Assembly: GCA_016933815.1 (NCBI GenBank)
Contig: JAFGAF010000194.1
Coordinates: 1-47,244, forward strand
Source of the DNA: Prolixibacteraceae bacterium
GTDB taxonomy: Bacteria > Bacteroidota > Bacteroidia > Bacteroidales > Prolixibacteraceae
Direction: 5' to 3'
Length of the DNA stretch: 47,244 bases
Positions 35,115 to 44,481 of this stretch are shown here, piece by piece; the stretch's first letter is position 1, and each line of letters starts with the position of its first letter. The notes below the pieces were generated by a model that worked only from the letters and a program-made list of their open reading frames with translations, was not told where the DNA came from and searched no databases. Both the position numbers and the translations under genes were made by a program.

Positions 35115-35840
35115 TTACTCGAAAATTTGCTGCATTATTCGTAGTGAGTTGATTTGCCCCATACCATCGATGTGTAGCGAGTAGTACTCAATAATTATTT
35201 CGAGCAGGCGGGCACGTTGTTTGCCGTTTAGCAGATATTGCCCAATATGTTCAATGTCGAGATTAACAAGCTCTGCTATTTGCCCCGATTCTTCGGTGTC
35301 GGGCGTGTTGGGAAAATTGGGTCGAAAAGGCACAAACTGCCCAGTTTTCATGTCGAACCACTGCAAAACTGATGAATGATTGGCGTTTATCTTAAAACCC
35401 AGATGCCCCAACAACTGAATCAGAAACCACAAATGAAAATTGGATGCACCGTTCTCGAGTGTATCAAAATAAATGAACGATTGGCTAATAAAATTGAAGA
35501 GGTGCTCATCGCTTTCTTCGCTGCGAAGCACTTTGTACAGTATTTCGCCAATAAAAATGGCGATGGTACTTTTTACAACATCGAACGGAATAGCCTGATA
35601 GACACCGGATAACTTGTATTCTTTCAATCGATGCACTTCGCGACCGGGTTTATGATATGCTTCAACATCGAGCAGAAACATGGGTTGCAACAATGCCGGT
35701 TTTTGTTTCGATTTTGAGCTTCGTACCCCGTTAATCAAATAAGCTTGCCGGCCATTCCCTAAAGTATAAACTGTAACAATTACACTGCTTTCGGCATACT
35801 TAACCAAATGCAGTACAATTGCTTTCGTTTTTACAATCAT
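35115..35840 (-). CDS. recO: DNA repair protein RecO
   Basis: A 241-aa RecO. The N-terminal OB fold is clear (MIVKTKAIVLHLVKYAESSV, then YTLGNGRQAYLINGVRSSKSKQKPALLQPMFLLDVEAYH), followed by the helical C-terminal half. The zinc cysteines found in some RecO proteins are absent, as is common in Bacteroidetes. ATG 35840 overlaps the porZ stop by 4 bp (ATGA), so the upstream in-frame extension to 35951 is a shadow of porZ. RecO loads RecA with RecR in gap repair. Confidence 0.92.
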   Translation of the reverse strand: MIVKTKAIVLHLVKYAESSVIVTVYTLGNGRQAYLINGVRSSKSKQKPALLQPMFLLDVEAYHKPGREVHRLKEYKLSGVYQAIPFDVVKSTIAIFIGEILYKVLRSEESDEHLFNFISQSFIYFDTLENGASNFHLWFLIQLLGHLGFKINANHSSVLQWFDMKTGQFVPFRPNFPNTPDTEESGQIAELVNLDIEHIGQYLLNGKQRARLLEIIIEYYSLHIDGMGQINSLRIMQQIFE

Positions 35841-38176
35841 CGTACAAAAACAATTTTTGCAACAGCCGATTCGCTGCCATCTTCGGTAGCACAAAGCGCC
35901 AGATAAACTCCGGTGTGAACACGATTGCCGGCCAGGTCGTTTCCATCCCACACTGCCCTACCTCCTACCGAGGTAGTTTCGTAAACCAACCTGCCACTAA
36001 TGGTCGTAATTTTTACGTTGGTATTCTCCATTAAACCGGTAATGTAAATACTGCCTTCGTAATTGCTCCTTACCGGGTTCGGATAGGCATACACGTTCGT
36101 AAAGCGCTCGAATGCATTGCGTGAGTCGGTTTGAACCGATACCAAGCCTAAATTGGTAGCCACATACATTACCCCGTTATCGCCATCGTACTCGAGATTA
36201 ACAATGCCATTTGAAATAATATCGGAGTTATCGATTGTATAATTTTGAATTTCGTTGGTTCCATCGGCCGAAACAAGGTACAGCCCCGAATTACGTGTAC
36301 CGCACCACTTAAGATTTCCTCCGTCAACAGCAATCGATGTTACCGTTTCGGTTTCGAGCAAGGGATGATAGATGCCATCGTTACGATCGACACTTGGACG
36401 TGTAGCATAATAAGGATCTTTATTGAATACTTCTTCAGGATCGTTATAAACAGCAATACCTTTCGACGTGCCCACCCAAATGTTGCCTTCATTGTCCTCT
36501 ACAATATCGTAAACATTGTTCATGTTAACAAAGATCTCATCTTCGCCATTCGAAAAATAGCTCATCACATTAAGGTGTTTCTTTTGGGTACCATCGGCAC
36601 TCATTACGTACAATCCATAAGTTTTTTCGCGAGGCACTACAATCCAAACCTGATCGGTTGAAGTTACAAGCACCTTGCCTATTTTGTAGTTGTAGGCTAT
36701 CTCGGGTAATTGAAATGATTTCCATGTACCATCGGCTTTTTTAACGTGCAAAACATCTTCAACTTCGGAGTTGCTCACCCAAAGGTTGCCATTTTTATCG
36801 AAATCCATTCCACCAACACGTGTATAATACCCCGGCTGTATGCTTTTTAATGTTGAATTTTGATTGTTGTATTCGTTAATTAATTTGCCGTTTTCGAATT
36901 CGAGGATTCCGCCGCCCCATGTAGCAGCCAGAACCTTATTGGGCTGACCGGGATAACTAAGCACCTGAACAACATCGCGATGCTGGTTTAAAGCTGTATG
37001 AGTACTTTGATTGTAATAAGACCAGTCACCCTGATTATTACACTGGATTAGAGCTTTATTATAGAGCGAGTTCCAAGCCAAATCGTAACCACCCGATGCT
37101 ACCCAAAGCATGTTGTTTGAATAATGCAAATCGAAGGCAGTGTTCTCAATTGGCCCTTCGGGCGTAATTTGTTCGAAATTGTTGTTGCTCACCTTTATTG
37201 CGCCATAGTTATAGTCGGCAATCCAAATGGTTCCGTCTTGGTCGATAATTGCTGAACGAGGATCGATTTTTAAGCTGTCGGTAACAAACGGATAGGTAGT
37301 AATTTCGGCATAAGGCCCTACGTTTTTCTGGTGAATGTAAATAAAGTTTTCATCGTCGTTATTGCGCCCCGAGTACACCAAAAAATCGCCTTTAATGTTC
37401 AGGCTGTTCACAACCGGAACATTTCGTTGTTCGTAATACCAAGTATCGGCATCGTGACGGCTTACGGTACGGTCGCCATGCCATTCTTCGCTCTTATGAA
37501 CCGCCCAAATACGATCGGCACCATACTCGAGCATGTTAAAATTATAGCGTTCAACATTAATGTTATCGATGTACGTCCAGTTGTTGTAATCGAGCAAATT
37601 GGGCGAATTCAATGGAGCATATTTAATTCCGTTTGGCGTTCCGGCATAAATATTTTCATTATCGACAGCTACGTCAAAAATTTGCATGTACTCGCCATTA
37701 TCGCCAATAATGAATGAATCTTTAATTTCAAGCTTAATTAAATCAACCACAACTATTCCGAAGCCACAAGCCAAATAACAGAGTTCGTTGTGGCAGGCTG
37801 CCCCATATATTAACTTGTTGCCAACAATGTTTTTACGTTGAATATCGGAAAGGCTGTAGATTTTGTCTTCAAAAACCACATCAATCATTGAGCTTTCGTA
37901 CAGCACAATAAGGCTTTTGGTTTGGTGATTGTATTCAATTTTTCGGATATCGGAACCCGACAAACCATCCACTTTACTGAACGATTTCACCCTGCTATCT
38001 TCGAGGTTGTAATAAAAAATACCACCTTCGGATAAAAAATAAATTTTCCCATCGCCTTGTACTACCTCAAAACTCCTGATATTCGATAAATGGTAATTCC
38101 AAACCCTTTGTGAGCTTTGGGCTGTTGTAAACCATGTAGATAGCACTAAAAATAGAAACAGGTATATTTTCTTCAT
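35837..38176 (-). CDS. porZ: T9SS component PorZ-like protein
   Basis: A 779-aa secreted protein: Sec signal peptide (FTTAQS), a long beta-propeller region of NHL/two-component-regulator type repeats (IWAVHKSEEWH, IWIADYNYGAIKVSNNNF, LWVSNSEVEDVLH, IWVGTSKGIAVYND, MYVATNLGLVSVQTD), and a type A sorting domain (VYAYPNPVRSNYEGSIYITG to SAVAKIVFVR). Length and plan fit PorZ of Porphyromonas gingivalis, the surface subunit that hands A-LPS to the PorU sortase. It follows rdgB by 9 bp and overlaps recO by 4 bp, so it is part of the crp-rdgB-porZ-recO transcript. Confidence 0.88.
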   Translation of the reverse strand: MKKIYLFLFLVLSTWFTTAQSSQRVWNYHLSNIRSFEVVQGDGKIYFLSEGGIFYYNLEDSRVKSFSKVDGLSGSDIRKIEYNHQTKSLIVLYESSMIDVVFEDKIYSLSDIQRKNIVGNKLIYGAACHNELCYLACGFGIVVVDLIKLEIKDSFIIGDNGEYMQIFDVAVDNENIYAGTPNGIKYAPLNSPNLLDYNNWTYIDNINVERYNFNMLEYGADRIWAVHKSEEWHGDRTVSRHDADTWYYEQRNVPVVNSLNIKGDFLVYSGRNNDDENFIYIHQKNVGPYAEITTYPFVTDSLKIDPRSAIIDQDGTIWIADYNYGAIKVSNNNFEQITPEGPIENTAFDLHYSNNMLWVASGGYDLAWNSLYNKALIQCNNQGDWSYYNQSTHTALNQHRDVVQVLSYPGQPNKVLAATWGGGILEFENGKLINEYNNQNSTLKSIQPGYYTRVGGMDFDKNGNLWVSNSEVEDVLHVKKADGTWKSFQLPEIAYNYKIGKVLVTSTDQVWIVVPREKTYGLYVMSADGTQKKHLNVMSYFSNGEDEIFVNMNNVYDIVEDNEGNIWVGTSKGIAVYNDPEEVFNKDPYYATRPSVDRNDGIYHPLLETETVTSIAVDGGNLKWCGTRNSGLYLVSADGTNEIQNYTIDNSDIISNGIVNLEYDGDNGVMYVATNLGLVSVQTDSRNAFERFTNVYAYPNPVRSNYEGSIYITGLMENTNVKITTISGRLVYETTSVGGRAVWDGNDLAGNRVHTGVYLALCATEDGSESAVAKIVFVR

Positions 38177-38185
38177 AGTTATGTT

Positions 38186-38767
38186 TTAATCTTCAAGCTT
38201 TTGCAAATATGCAATTAATTTTTCAACTGCTCGGCCCCTGTGGCTGATCTTGTTTTTTTCATCGATATCCATTTGTGCAAAAGTTTGCTCGTAGCCCAAA
38301 GGTTTAAATAAGGGATCGTAGCCAAAGCCCTCGTCGCCAAGCTTTTCTGAAATTATATTTCCATCAACAATGCCTTCAAAAAGCTTCTCTTCGTTATCGA
38401 TGATCAACGAAATTACAGTTCTAAAACGTGCTTTGCGGTTATTTATTTTGTCAAGTTCAAAAAGCAGCTTGTTCATATTATCGGAAGAGCTTTTTTGGGA
38501 GCCTGCATAACGCGCCGAATATACCCCCGGGCGCATATCGAGCGCTTCCACTTCGAGGCCTGTATCGTCGGCAAAACAATTCATTCCATAGTTACGGGCT
38601 ACGTACCACGCTTTAATCGAAGCGTTACCTTCGAGCGTTTCGGCTGTTTCGGGTATATCATCGTTGCAGCCAATATCGGCAAGACTCAATATTTCGAATT
38701 TGTTGCCCAATATACTGCGTACTTCGGTAAGTTTGTGTTGATTGTTTGTTGCAAAAACAAGTTTCAT
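38186..38767 (-). CDS. rdgB: Non-canonical purine NTP pyrophosphatase (RdgB/HAM1)
   Basis: A 193-aa ITPase. Family motifs are complete: [18 protein letters not shown] at the start, [35 protein letters not shown] and [14 protein letters not shown]. It hydrolyses dITP, ITP and XTP to monophosphates to keep damaged purines out of DNA. Located between the Crp-type regulator (12-bp gap) and porZ. Confidence 0.96.
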   Translation of the reverse strand: MKLVFATNNQHKLTEVRSILGNKFEILSLADIGCNDDIPETAETLEGNASIKAWYVARNYGMNCFADDTGLEVEALDMRPGVYSARYAGSQKSSSDNMNKLLFELDKINNRKARFRTVISLIIDNEEKLFEGIVDGNIISEKLGDEGFGYDPLFKPLGYEQTFAQMDIDEKNKISHRGRAVEKLIAYLQKLED

Positions 38768-38779
38768 CTGTAAATTTTT

Positions 38780-39445
38780 TTATTCGTTACAGGCTTCTAA
38801 AAGCCTTTGTTTGTCGATAATTGTTACCTGTTTGTACCTTATGTCGATTATCTTATCGTCCTGCAATTGTAAAAAAGCACGTCCGATTGAAGGCCGCGCC
38901 ACACCAAAAAGTTCGGCCAGTTCGTTTTGCGAATGTTTTAATTTAAAACTCGATTGTTGTTGCGACTCGTCGATAAGGTAATTGGCCACTTTTGCCCTTA
39001 AAACTTTGAAAGAATGAAAACGTAACTTTTCTGATAAAAACTGCGCCCTCGACGACACCATTCCCAGAAAATTTTGAAGCAGTACATCGTTCAACCTGAG
39101 TAAGCGAAGCAATTCGGGCTTAGGAATTATCAAAAATTTCACATCGGTTAAAGCCGTAATATTTACCGGAAAAACTGTTCGCTTGCCAAATATAAATGCC
39201 GAAGCCAAAACGCGCGGAGCATCCATATCTTCAATTTTTAGGCTTTTTCCGGCTTGGTTCATCATCTCGCCTTTTACACTTCCTTCGATCAATAGCATCA
39301 ACCTGTCGCAGTTCTCGCCCTGGCTAACAATCAAAGTATTTTTCAAAAATTGTTTTCGTTGAAAAGTTATTTTCGAAAGCAAAATATCAATTTCATCTTC
39401 ATTTAAGCCCTTGAACAACGATGTTGATGTTAATTTGATTTCCAT
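38780..39445 (-). CDS. Crp/Fnr family transcriptional regulator
   Basis: A 221-aa protein with an N-terminal cyclic-nucleotide-binding-like beta barrel (FKGLNEDEIDILLSKITFQRKQFLKNTLIVSQGENCDRLMLLIEGSVKGEM) and a C-terminal winged helix (SQNELAELFGVARPSIGRAFLQLQDDKIIDI). The FNR cysteine set is absent, so it does not carry that oxygen-sensing cluster. The ending resembles redox or nitrosative regulators of anaerobes such as HcpR (tentative). It is divergent from a ferredoxin-like gene with a Crp-type palindrome between them. Confidence 0.9.
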   Translation of the reverse strand: MEIKLTSTSLFKGLNEDEIDILLSKITFQRKQFLKNTLIVSQGENCDRLMLLIEGSVKGEMMNQAGKSLKIEDMDAPRVLASAFIFGKRTVFPVNITALTDVKFLIIPKPELLRLLRLNDVLLQNFLGMVSSRAQFLSEKLRFHSFKVLRAKVANYLIDESQQQSSFKLKHSQNELAELFGVARPSIGRAFLQLQDDKIIDIRYKQVTIIDKQRLLEACNE

Positions 39446-39459
39446 TCAAAAAATTTTTT

Positions 39460-39508
39460 CAAATGTAACAAATGTGACAAGTTTTTGGGCAAGGCAAAAG
39501 TAGTTTTG
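39460..39508. promoter_or_regulatory. Divergent promoters sharing a Crp/Fnr-type palindrome
   Basis: The palindrome TGTAACAAATGTGACA spans 39464-39479 (arms TGTAAC/GTGACA, 5 of 6 paired). On the minus strand a -7 box TACATTTG (39467-39460) overlaps it, 14 nt from the regulator start, which fits autorepression. On the plus strand TAGTTTTG (39501-39508) lies so that the palindrome is centred about 40 bp before the predicted start of transcription, the class II activator position, and no good -33 element is present. Confidence 0.6.
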
Positions 39509-39526
39509 TATCGTAATTTAATTTAA

Positions 39527-40408
39527 ATGGTAATGATAAGGGAAATTGTAAGAATTGACGAAGATTTATGTAACGGATGCGGACTATGCGTGCCCAACTG
39601 CCACGAAGGTGCATTGCAAATTATTGATGGAAAAGCGCGACTGGTAAGCGATTTACTTTGCGACGGACTTGGAGCATGTATTGGCCACTGTCCCGAAGGT
39701 GCCATTACAATTGAAAAGCGCGAAGCTGTTGCCTACAACGAAACCGAGGTCATGAAAGACATGGTTATTAAGGGCAAAAATACCGTAGTTGCACACTTAA
39801 AGCATTTACACGACCACAATGAAATTGCTTTTCTGAATGAGGGATTCAACTATCTGAGGAACAACAAAAGCAATGTATCATTTAATATCGATGATGTAAT
39901 TGACGAAGTACTGAATACCAAACCACAAGCAAACGAAGGCTGTGCCACTGGCGGTTGCCCCGGATCAAAACCTGTTGCTTTTGAAGCTGCCGGCTTTAGT
40001 TTGGCCGGTAACACGCAAGCACAACCATCGCAATTGAGGCAATGGCCTGTTCAACTTCACCTTATCAACCCGATGGCTTCGTATTTCCAAAAAAGAGATT
40101 TGTTGGTTGCAGCCGATTGTGTTGCTTTTTCGATGGGTAATTTCCACACCGAATGGCTAAAAGGAAAAAGTTTGGTTATTGCTTGCCCAAAACTCGATTC
40201 AGGAGCCGAAAGTTACATCAACAAACTGGCCATGCTAATTGACCAGGCCAAAGTGAATACCATCACCGTTATGATGATGGAAGTGCCTTGTTGTGGCGGT
40301 CTGCTCCGTTTGGTGCAAGAAGCCAAACAAATGACCTACCGCAACGTTCCGGTTAAAGCATTGGTGGTAAGCATTAAAGGTGAGATACTAAGTGAAGAAT
40401 GGGTATAA
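39527..40408 (+). CDS. Ferredoxin-domain redox protein
   Basis: A 293-aa protein (or 291 aa from ATG 39533) beginning with a bacterial ferredoxin domain: CNGCGLCVPNC is a full 4Fe-4S motif, while the second is CDGLGACIGHCPEG, where Leu stands for the second Cys. A middle CATGGCPG pair and a late EVPCCGG motif suggest additional metal or disulfide sites. No homologue with a proven reaction comes to mind; similar proteins sit beside Crp/Fnr regulators in anaerobic Bacteroidetes and clostridia. It is probably regulated by the divergent Crp-type protein and may work in redox or nitrosative stress. Confidence 0.75.
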   Translation: MVMIREIVRIDEDLCNGCGLCVPNCHEGALQIIDGKARLVSDLLCDGLGACIGHCPEGAITIEKREAVAYNETEVMKDMVIKGKNTVVAHLKHLHDHNEIAFLNEGFNYLRNNKSNVSFNIDDVIDEVLNTKPQANEGCATGGCPGSKPVAFEAAGFSLAGNTQAQPSQLRQWPVQLHLINPMASYFQKRDLLVAADCVAFSMGNFHTEWLKGKSLVIACPKLDSGAESYINKLAMLIDQAKVNTITVMMMEVPCCGGLLRLVQEAKQMTYRNVPVKALVVSIKGEILSEEWV

Positions 40409-40441
40409 TATTATGATGCTTTCGAAATAACACATTATTTG

Positions 40442-40449
40442 TATTTTTG
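40442..40449 (+). promoter_or_regulatory. dusB -7 box
   Basis: TATTTTTG five bases before the dusB ATG (CCCCC between), predicting a leaderless or very short-leader mRNA. Confidence 0.5.
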
Positions 40450-40454
40450 CCCCC

Positions 40455-41468
40455 ATGCAAATTGGTAATATCGAATTGGGAAAACGTCCGCTCTTCCTGG
40501 CACCCATGGAAGATGTAACATACAAATCGTTCCGTTACATGTGTAAAAAATACGGAGCCGATGTAATGTACACCGAATTTATTTCGAGCGAAGCACTTAT
40601 TCGCGACGTTAAAAAAACGAAGCTTAAAATGACTTTGTTCGATTTTGACCGCCCTGTTGCCATTCAAATCTTTGGACACAACATCGACTCAATGGTTGAA
40701 GCAGCCAAAGTAGCCGAATCGTTCAATCCCGATTTTATCGACATCAATTATGGTTGCCCAATGAAACGCATTGTTAAAAAGGGAGCAGGTGCCGGCATGT
40801 TGCTCGATGTACCCAAAATGGTTGAAATGACACGCCAAATTGTTAACGCTGTTAAACTTCCTGTAACGGCAAAAACACGTTTGGGCTGGGACGAGCATAC
40901 AAAACAAATAGTTGATGTTGCCGAACGCTTGCAAGATACAGGAATAAAAGCACTGGCCATACATGGCCGTACACGCAGCCAGCTATACACCGGAGAGGCC
41001 GACTGGAGCCTCATTGGTGAGGTGAAAAACAATCCTCGAATGCATATTCCAATAATTGGTAACGGTGATATCACAGGCCCTTTAAAAGCCGAAAAGCTAT
41101 GGCAACAAACCGGTGTGGATGCGCTAATGATTGGCCGTGGTGCCATTGGCCGGCCGTGGATTTTTAAAGAAATCAAACATTATTTCGAAACCGGCGAAAT
41201 ACTGCCACCACCAACTGTTCCCGAGGTTGTTCAGAATGTAAAAGATCAGCTTACCATTTCGGCCGAATGGAAAGACGATGTGCGCAGGGCAATTTTTGAA
41301 ATGCGCCGCCATTTTGCCCGTTACTTTCCGGCTTTGCCCAACTTCAGGGATTTAAGAGTTGAACTGCTCCGTTCAGAAGAATACGATGACGTGATAAGAA
41401 TATTAGATTTGATTACTGAGCGTTATTTCGACACCCGTGTTGATTACTCAAACATCAGCTTGAAATAG
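40455..41468 (+). CDS. dusB: tRNA-dihydrouridine synthase
   Basis: A 337-aa TIM-barrel flavoenzyme of the Dus family: PLFLAPMEDVTYKSFRYMCKKYGADVMYTEF at the FMN site, DINYGCPMKRIVKKGAGAGML with the catalytic Cys, ALAIHGRTRSQLYTGEADW and IGNGDITGP, IGRGAIGRPWIF. The helical C-terminal domain binds tRNA. It most resembles DusB. It reduces specific uridines in tRNA D-loops using NADPH. Convergent with the CotH gene, with only 7 bp between stops. Confidence 0.95.
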   Translation: MQIGNIELGKRPLFLAPMEDVTYKSFRYMCKKYGADVMYTEFISSEALIRDVKKTKLKMTLFDFDRPVAIQIFGHNIDSMVEAAKVAESFNPDFIDINYGCPMKRIVKKGAGAGMLLDVPKMVEMTRQIVNAVKLPVTAKTRLGWDEHTKQIVDVAERLQDTGIKALAIHGRTRSQLYTGEADWSLIGEVKNNPRMHIPIIGNGDITGPLKAEKLWQQTGVDALMIGRGAIGRPWIFKEIKHYFETGEILPPPTVPEVVQNVKDQLTISAEWKDDVRRAIFEMRRHFARYFPALPNFRDLRVELLRSEEYDDVIRILDLITERYFDTRVDYSNISLK

Positions 41469-41475
41469 CTATTTT

Positions 41476-44367
41476 TTAAGGTTGATAAATTACCGTACGG
41501 AATGTTTGCTGCCCGTTAGCGCTCAGCTTTAGAATTAACATACCTGCACCAATACCCAATTGCTGTAGATCGACAACTGCCCTGCCAATTGAATTTTCTC
41601 CATAAACCTTTGACCCGGCTATATTGTAAATCTCAACATCGACGCTTTGCCCATCAAATCCTTCAATATTTAAAAATTGGCTAACAGGATTAGGGTATAC
41701 ACTTAACCCGCTAAACAGATTATCATCATAAACATCGTCGGAAAGCTTAAAGCGCGTATCGTCGGCAAAAGGAGACCCGTGCATAAATGTCGAAACTTTC
41801 CAAAAAATATCGTTGGCCGGATCGCCAATTGGATAAACTTCGGCAGCCGCCATAGTATAACCTGTACCTGCACAAGCTGCATACCAAGTGTTTTGTTGCG
41901 AGTAAGCAAAGGGGGCAACAATGCGACCATCGTCGGCAATAATGGCAATCACTTCGCCATCGTTCGAGAACGCTTTTTTGAAAATAGCCGATGCGCTTTT
42001 ACCATAACGTTCGAAAAACCATTTTGAATTGGCTGCAACAACATAAAACTGATTGGGATACAAAACAGCATTGGGCGGAAACTGAAAATCGATTGCAGAA
42101 TAAAACTTCAACCGCGATAAATCGACAGCGTAGCCACCAATATTTTTAAATTCAATAAATTCAAATTTTTTCCCCGAAATGGTATCGGCACCAACAATCG
42201 AATCGGGAGGCCAAAAATACAGCTCGGTAACTTGCAGGTTGAAATAATCTTCGTAATGCTTCACCAAATTGAGAGTGCTTAAAGCGCTCCATTTCGATCC
42301 TCGTAACACCCTCACATTAAAAATGGTTGTTCCATTTACAGCAAACAATTCATCAGAGTTAACCAAACGTGCATCGGGATTTACCGTACCACCAACTAAA
42401 CGAGGGTCGGTGCCATTGGTGGTTACATATACTTTATCGGTTGATGTTAACGAAGCAATATTTACTTGTGCTCTTTGCTGGAAATATACTTTTTCGCTTT
42501 CAGCTTTAACACCATCGACTTTAAATACTACTGTTGAAACCGAAGGAAATAAACCGGCATCGATGAGTTGATCGACAACAATGTCGGTACGGTAAGGAAA
42601 AAACTCGCTGCACACCGACTCTATTTCGGGCAGCCAGTGGCCATCCTTTGTGTATGGGTTATTGCCACGTTTTGCATCACCCCAACGGGCCGATTCAGCA
42701 ATTATGGCTGTTTCGATTTGTTTAGCACGTTCCATAAAACGCTCTTCGGCTTTATGAGGCGTAAAAACACCATCGTTAAAGAAATGCTTGTAAGCTCTGT
42801 CGGCAAAACGAAGCCTGTATTCGGCATTTTCGCTCAATTTTTGATGCAGCCATTGAGGATGAAATTTATTGAAATTATCGACATACATTCCATTAGGCTC
42901 AACACGGTTTTCATAAAGGCCTTTACCCGGGCTTAAGGCTTCGTGCATAAGGCTGTGTTCGGCATCGTGGTTAAAAAAAATGAAACCTTGCGATTTATCG
43001 TCGCGCCTATAAAGGGCATAAAAATTATTTGGATCGCGGTTGCTTCTAAAAGCCGAGGTTGGAGCATCGAAATTACCCGTATAAAAAATGGAAATCATGT
43101 AATCGATAAGATTATCAATGTCGAGCAGTTTTTCCAGTCCTTTAACCTGCACTCCATTTTTATCTTTTCCTTCGAGGGCATAATAATCGGCATTGTTTTT
43201 AAACCCTTTTTCGCATTTCCGCCAAAGATTTTCCCAAGCATCGAGGTTCCCATCGGTAACTTCAATATCGTACTGATAACTGTCGGTATTCACTTTAACC
43301 ACATCGTAATCGTCGGTGCTGCCACCAAAGTACGATTCGCCAAAACGCGCTTCGGAGCGTTCCTGTGTTTGATAAATCCCCCAATACATGCCATTTAAAT
43401 ACAAGTGATAATAACGACTTCGGGTATATGGCTGTCCCATATCGCGCTGCGAATCGCGAGAGAAAACTTCCCTTACCATTGTATTGCGGCTTTGCCCGTT
43501 GCTCCATGCATAATTTTGTGCGCAACGCAAATCAATTTTATCAAATTCACTAACCCCTTCAGTTTCAAACAAGGGGTAATCAAGTTTTGCAGCGCCATAT
43601 TCTTCCCTAAAAAATAAGCGAAAAGCATGTTTGGGATAATCGTTGTGACGGCTCCATCCACCTCTGATCCTCAATCCGGCATTCACATTGAACGCTGATA
43701 TTGAATTGGCATTAATGAGTTCGACCGAACAAAAGCGTTCCCATTCGGGACCGTGCCCCCAAGCATTAACGTAAATACCTTTTTCGGAATCGAAAAGCGC
43801 CTCCAGGTCGGTAACAACCGAAACCGAGGGGATGGCTTTAAGGGCATCGGTCATTTGGTGACGATATTGCGAACTATTGGTAACATCGTCGTCCATTTCG
43901 AGATCGATAATTTGGCCGTTCACGTTAAAAGTTGGCCAATTACCTCCCGGATGCTTTTGTTTGATCACTTCGTTCAAGAAAATGTATGTATTTGTTACCG
44001 GCAACTCAATTTCACCATTTGAATTTTTAAGTGCTGCACGAACAATAAAACAAGGTGTTTTGGGTCGTCCTGAAGTAAAAGTCGGGTTAATGCTCAACTC
44101 TTTAAACTTGCCGCCTTGCCTGGCAGTTGACGATGTTTGCGGATTGCTGCCATCAATGGTATAAACAAAATCGAAACGATTATCGGGTACTGATAAACTT
44201 AGTGTAAAAAAACTTTCATAAAAGCCAGCTTTGTGGCTGAAAACAACTTGAAGCGAATCAGAATTATCGGTTGTTTGTGCTTTAACATTAAAAGCAATCA
44301 ACAAAAGAGTACAAACAAATATCTTGTATAACAACTGTTCAATTTTTAGCTTACGTTTATTGGCCAT
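41476..44367 (-). CDS. Secreted CotH-kinase-family protein with lamin-tail and T9SS domains
   Basis: A 963-aa exported protein from ATG 44367 (MANKRKLKIEQLLYKIF; signal peptide ends near NVKAQ). Order: chitobiase-like C-terminal repeat (YTIDGSNPQTSS); CotH domain (LRIRGGWSRHNDYPKHAFRLFF, NGMYWGIYQTQERSE, GFIFFNHDAEHSL); a second chitobiase-like repeat (KVYVTTNGTDPR); a lamin-tail domain (FEFIEFKNIGGYAVDLSRLKFYS); type A sorting domain (LSVYPNPVSQFLNIEG to TFRTVIYQP). CotH proteins are atypical kinases or spore-coat/surface proteins; this one should be displayed on or released from the cell surface. Substrate unknown. Confidence 0.88.
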   Translation of the reverse strand: MANKRKLKIEQLLYKIFVCTLLLIAFNVKAQTTDNSDSLQVVFSHKAGFYESFFTLSLSVPDNRFDFVYTIDGSNPQTSSTARQGGKFKELSINPTFTSGRPKTPCFIVRAALKNSNGEIELPVTNTYIFLNEVIKQKHPGGNWPTFNVNGQIIDLEMDDDVTNSSQYRHQMTDALKAIPSVSVVTDLEALFDSEKGIYVNAWGHGPEWERFCSVELINANSISAFNVNAGLRIRGGWSRHNDYPKHAFRLFFREEYGAAKLDYPLFETEGVSEFDKIDLRCAQNYAWSNGQSRNTMVREVFSRDSQRDMGQPYTRSRYYHLYLNGMYWGIYQTQERSEARFGESYFGGSTDDYDVVKVNTDSYQYDIEVTDGNLDAWENLWRKCEKGFKNNADYYALEGKDKNGVQVKGLEKLLDIDNLIDYMISIFYTGNFDAPTSAFRSNRDPNNFYALYRRDDKSQGFIFFNHDAEHSLMHEALSPGKGLYENRVEPNGMYVDNFNKFHPQWLHQKLSENAEYRLRFADRAYKHFFNDGVFTPHKAEERFMERAKQIETAIIAESARWGDAKRGNNPYTKDGHWLPEIESVCSEFFPYRTDIVVDQLIDAGLFPSVSTVVFKVDGVKAESEKVYFQQRAQVNIASLTSTDKVYVTTNGTDPRLVGGTVNPDARLVNSDELFAVNGTTIFNVRVLRGSKWSALSTLNLVKHYEDYFNLQVTELYFWPPDSIVGADTISGKKFEFIEFKNIGGYAVDLSRLKFYSAIDFQFPPNAVLYPNQFYVVAANSKWFFERYGKSASAIFKKAFSNDGEVIAIIADDGRIVAPFAYSQQNTWYAACAGTGYTMAAAEVYPIGDPANDIFWKVSTFMHGSPFADDTRFKLSDDVYDDNLFSGLSVYPNPVSQFLNIEGFDGQSVDVEIYNIAGSKVYGENSIGRAVVDLQQLGIGAGMLILKLSANGQQTFRTVIYQP

Positions 44368-44444
44368 CGGTTTTGTTCGAAATTTTTGAAGGTGCAAAAT
44401 AACAAAATATTAAGCAGTTATTTTAAAATCGTATTTTTAAGCCT

Positions 44445-44452
44445 TATTTTTG
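44445..44452 (+). promoter_or_regulatory. -7 box of the TMTC-like gene
   Basis: TATTTTTG, 29 nt before the ATG at 44482, in the divergent gap with the CotH gene. No matching box was found for the CotH gene. Confidence 0.5.
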
Positions 44453-44481
44453 ATTGCTTGAATAATTCAAAAAGAAACTAA

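Noticed and set aside
35841-35951. N-terminal extension of RecO (MGWKRPGRQ and on)
   Set aside because: It is the shadow of the end of porZ in another frame; RecO homology begins at ATG 35840 with a 4-bp overlap.
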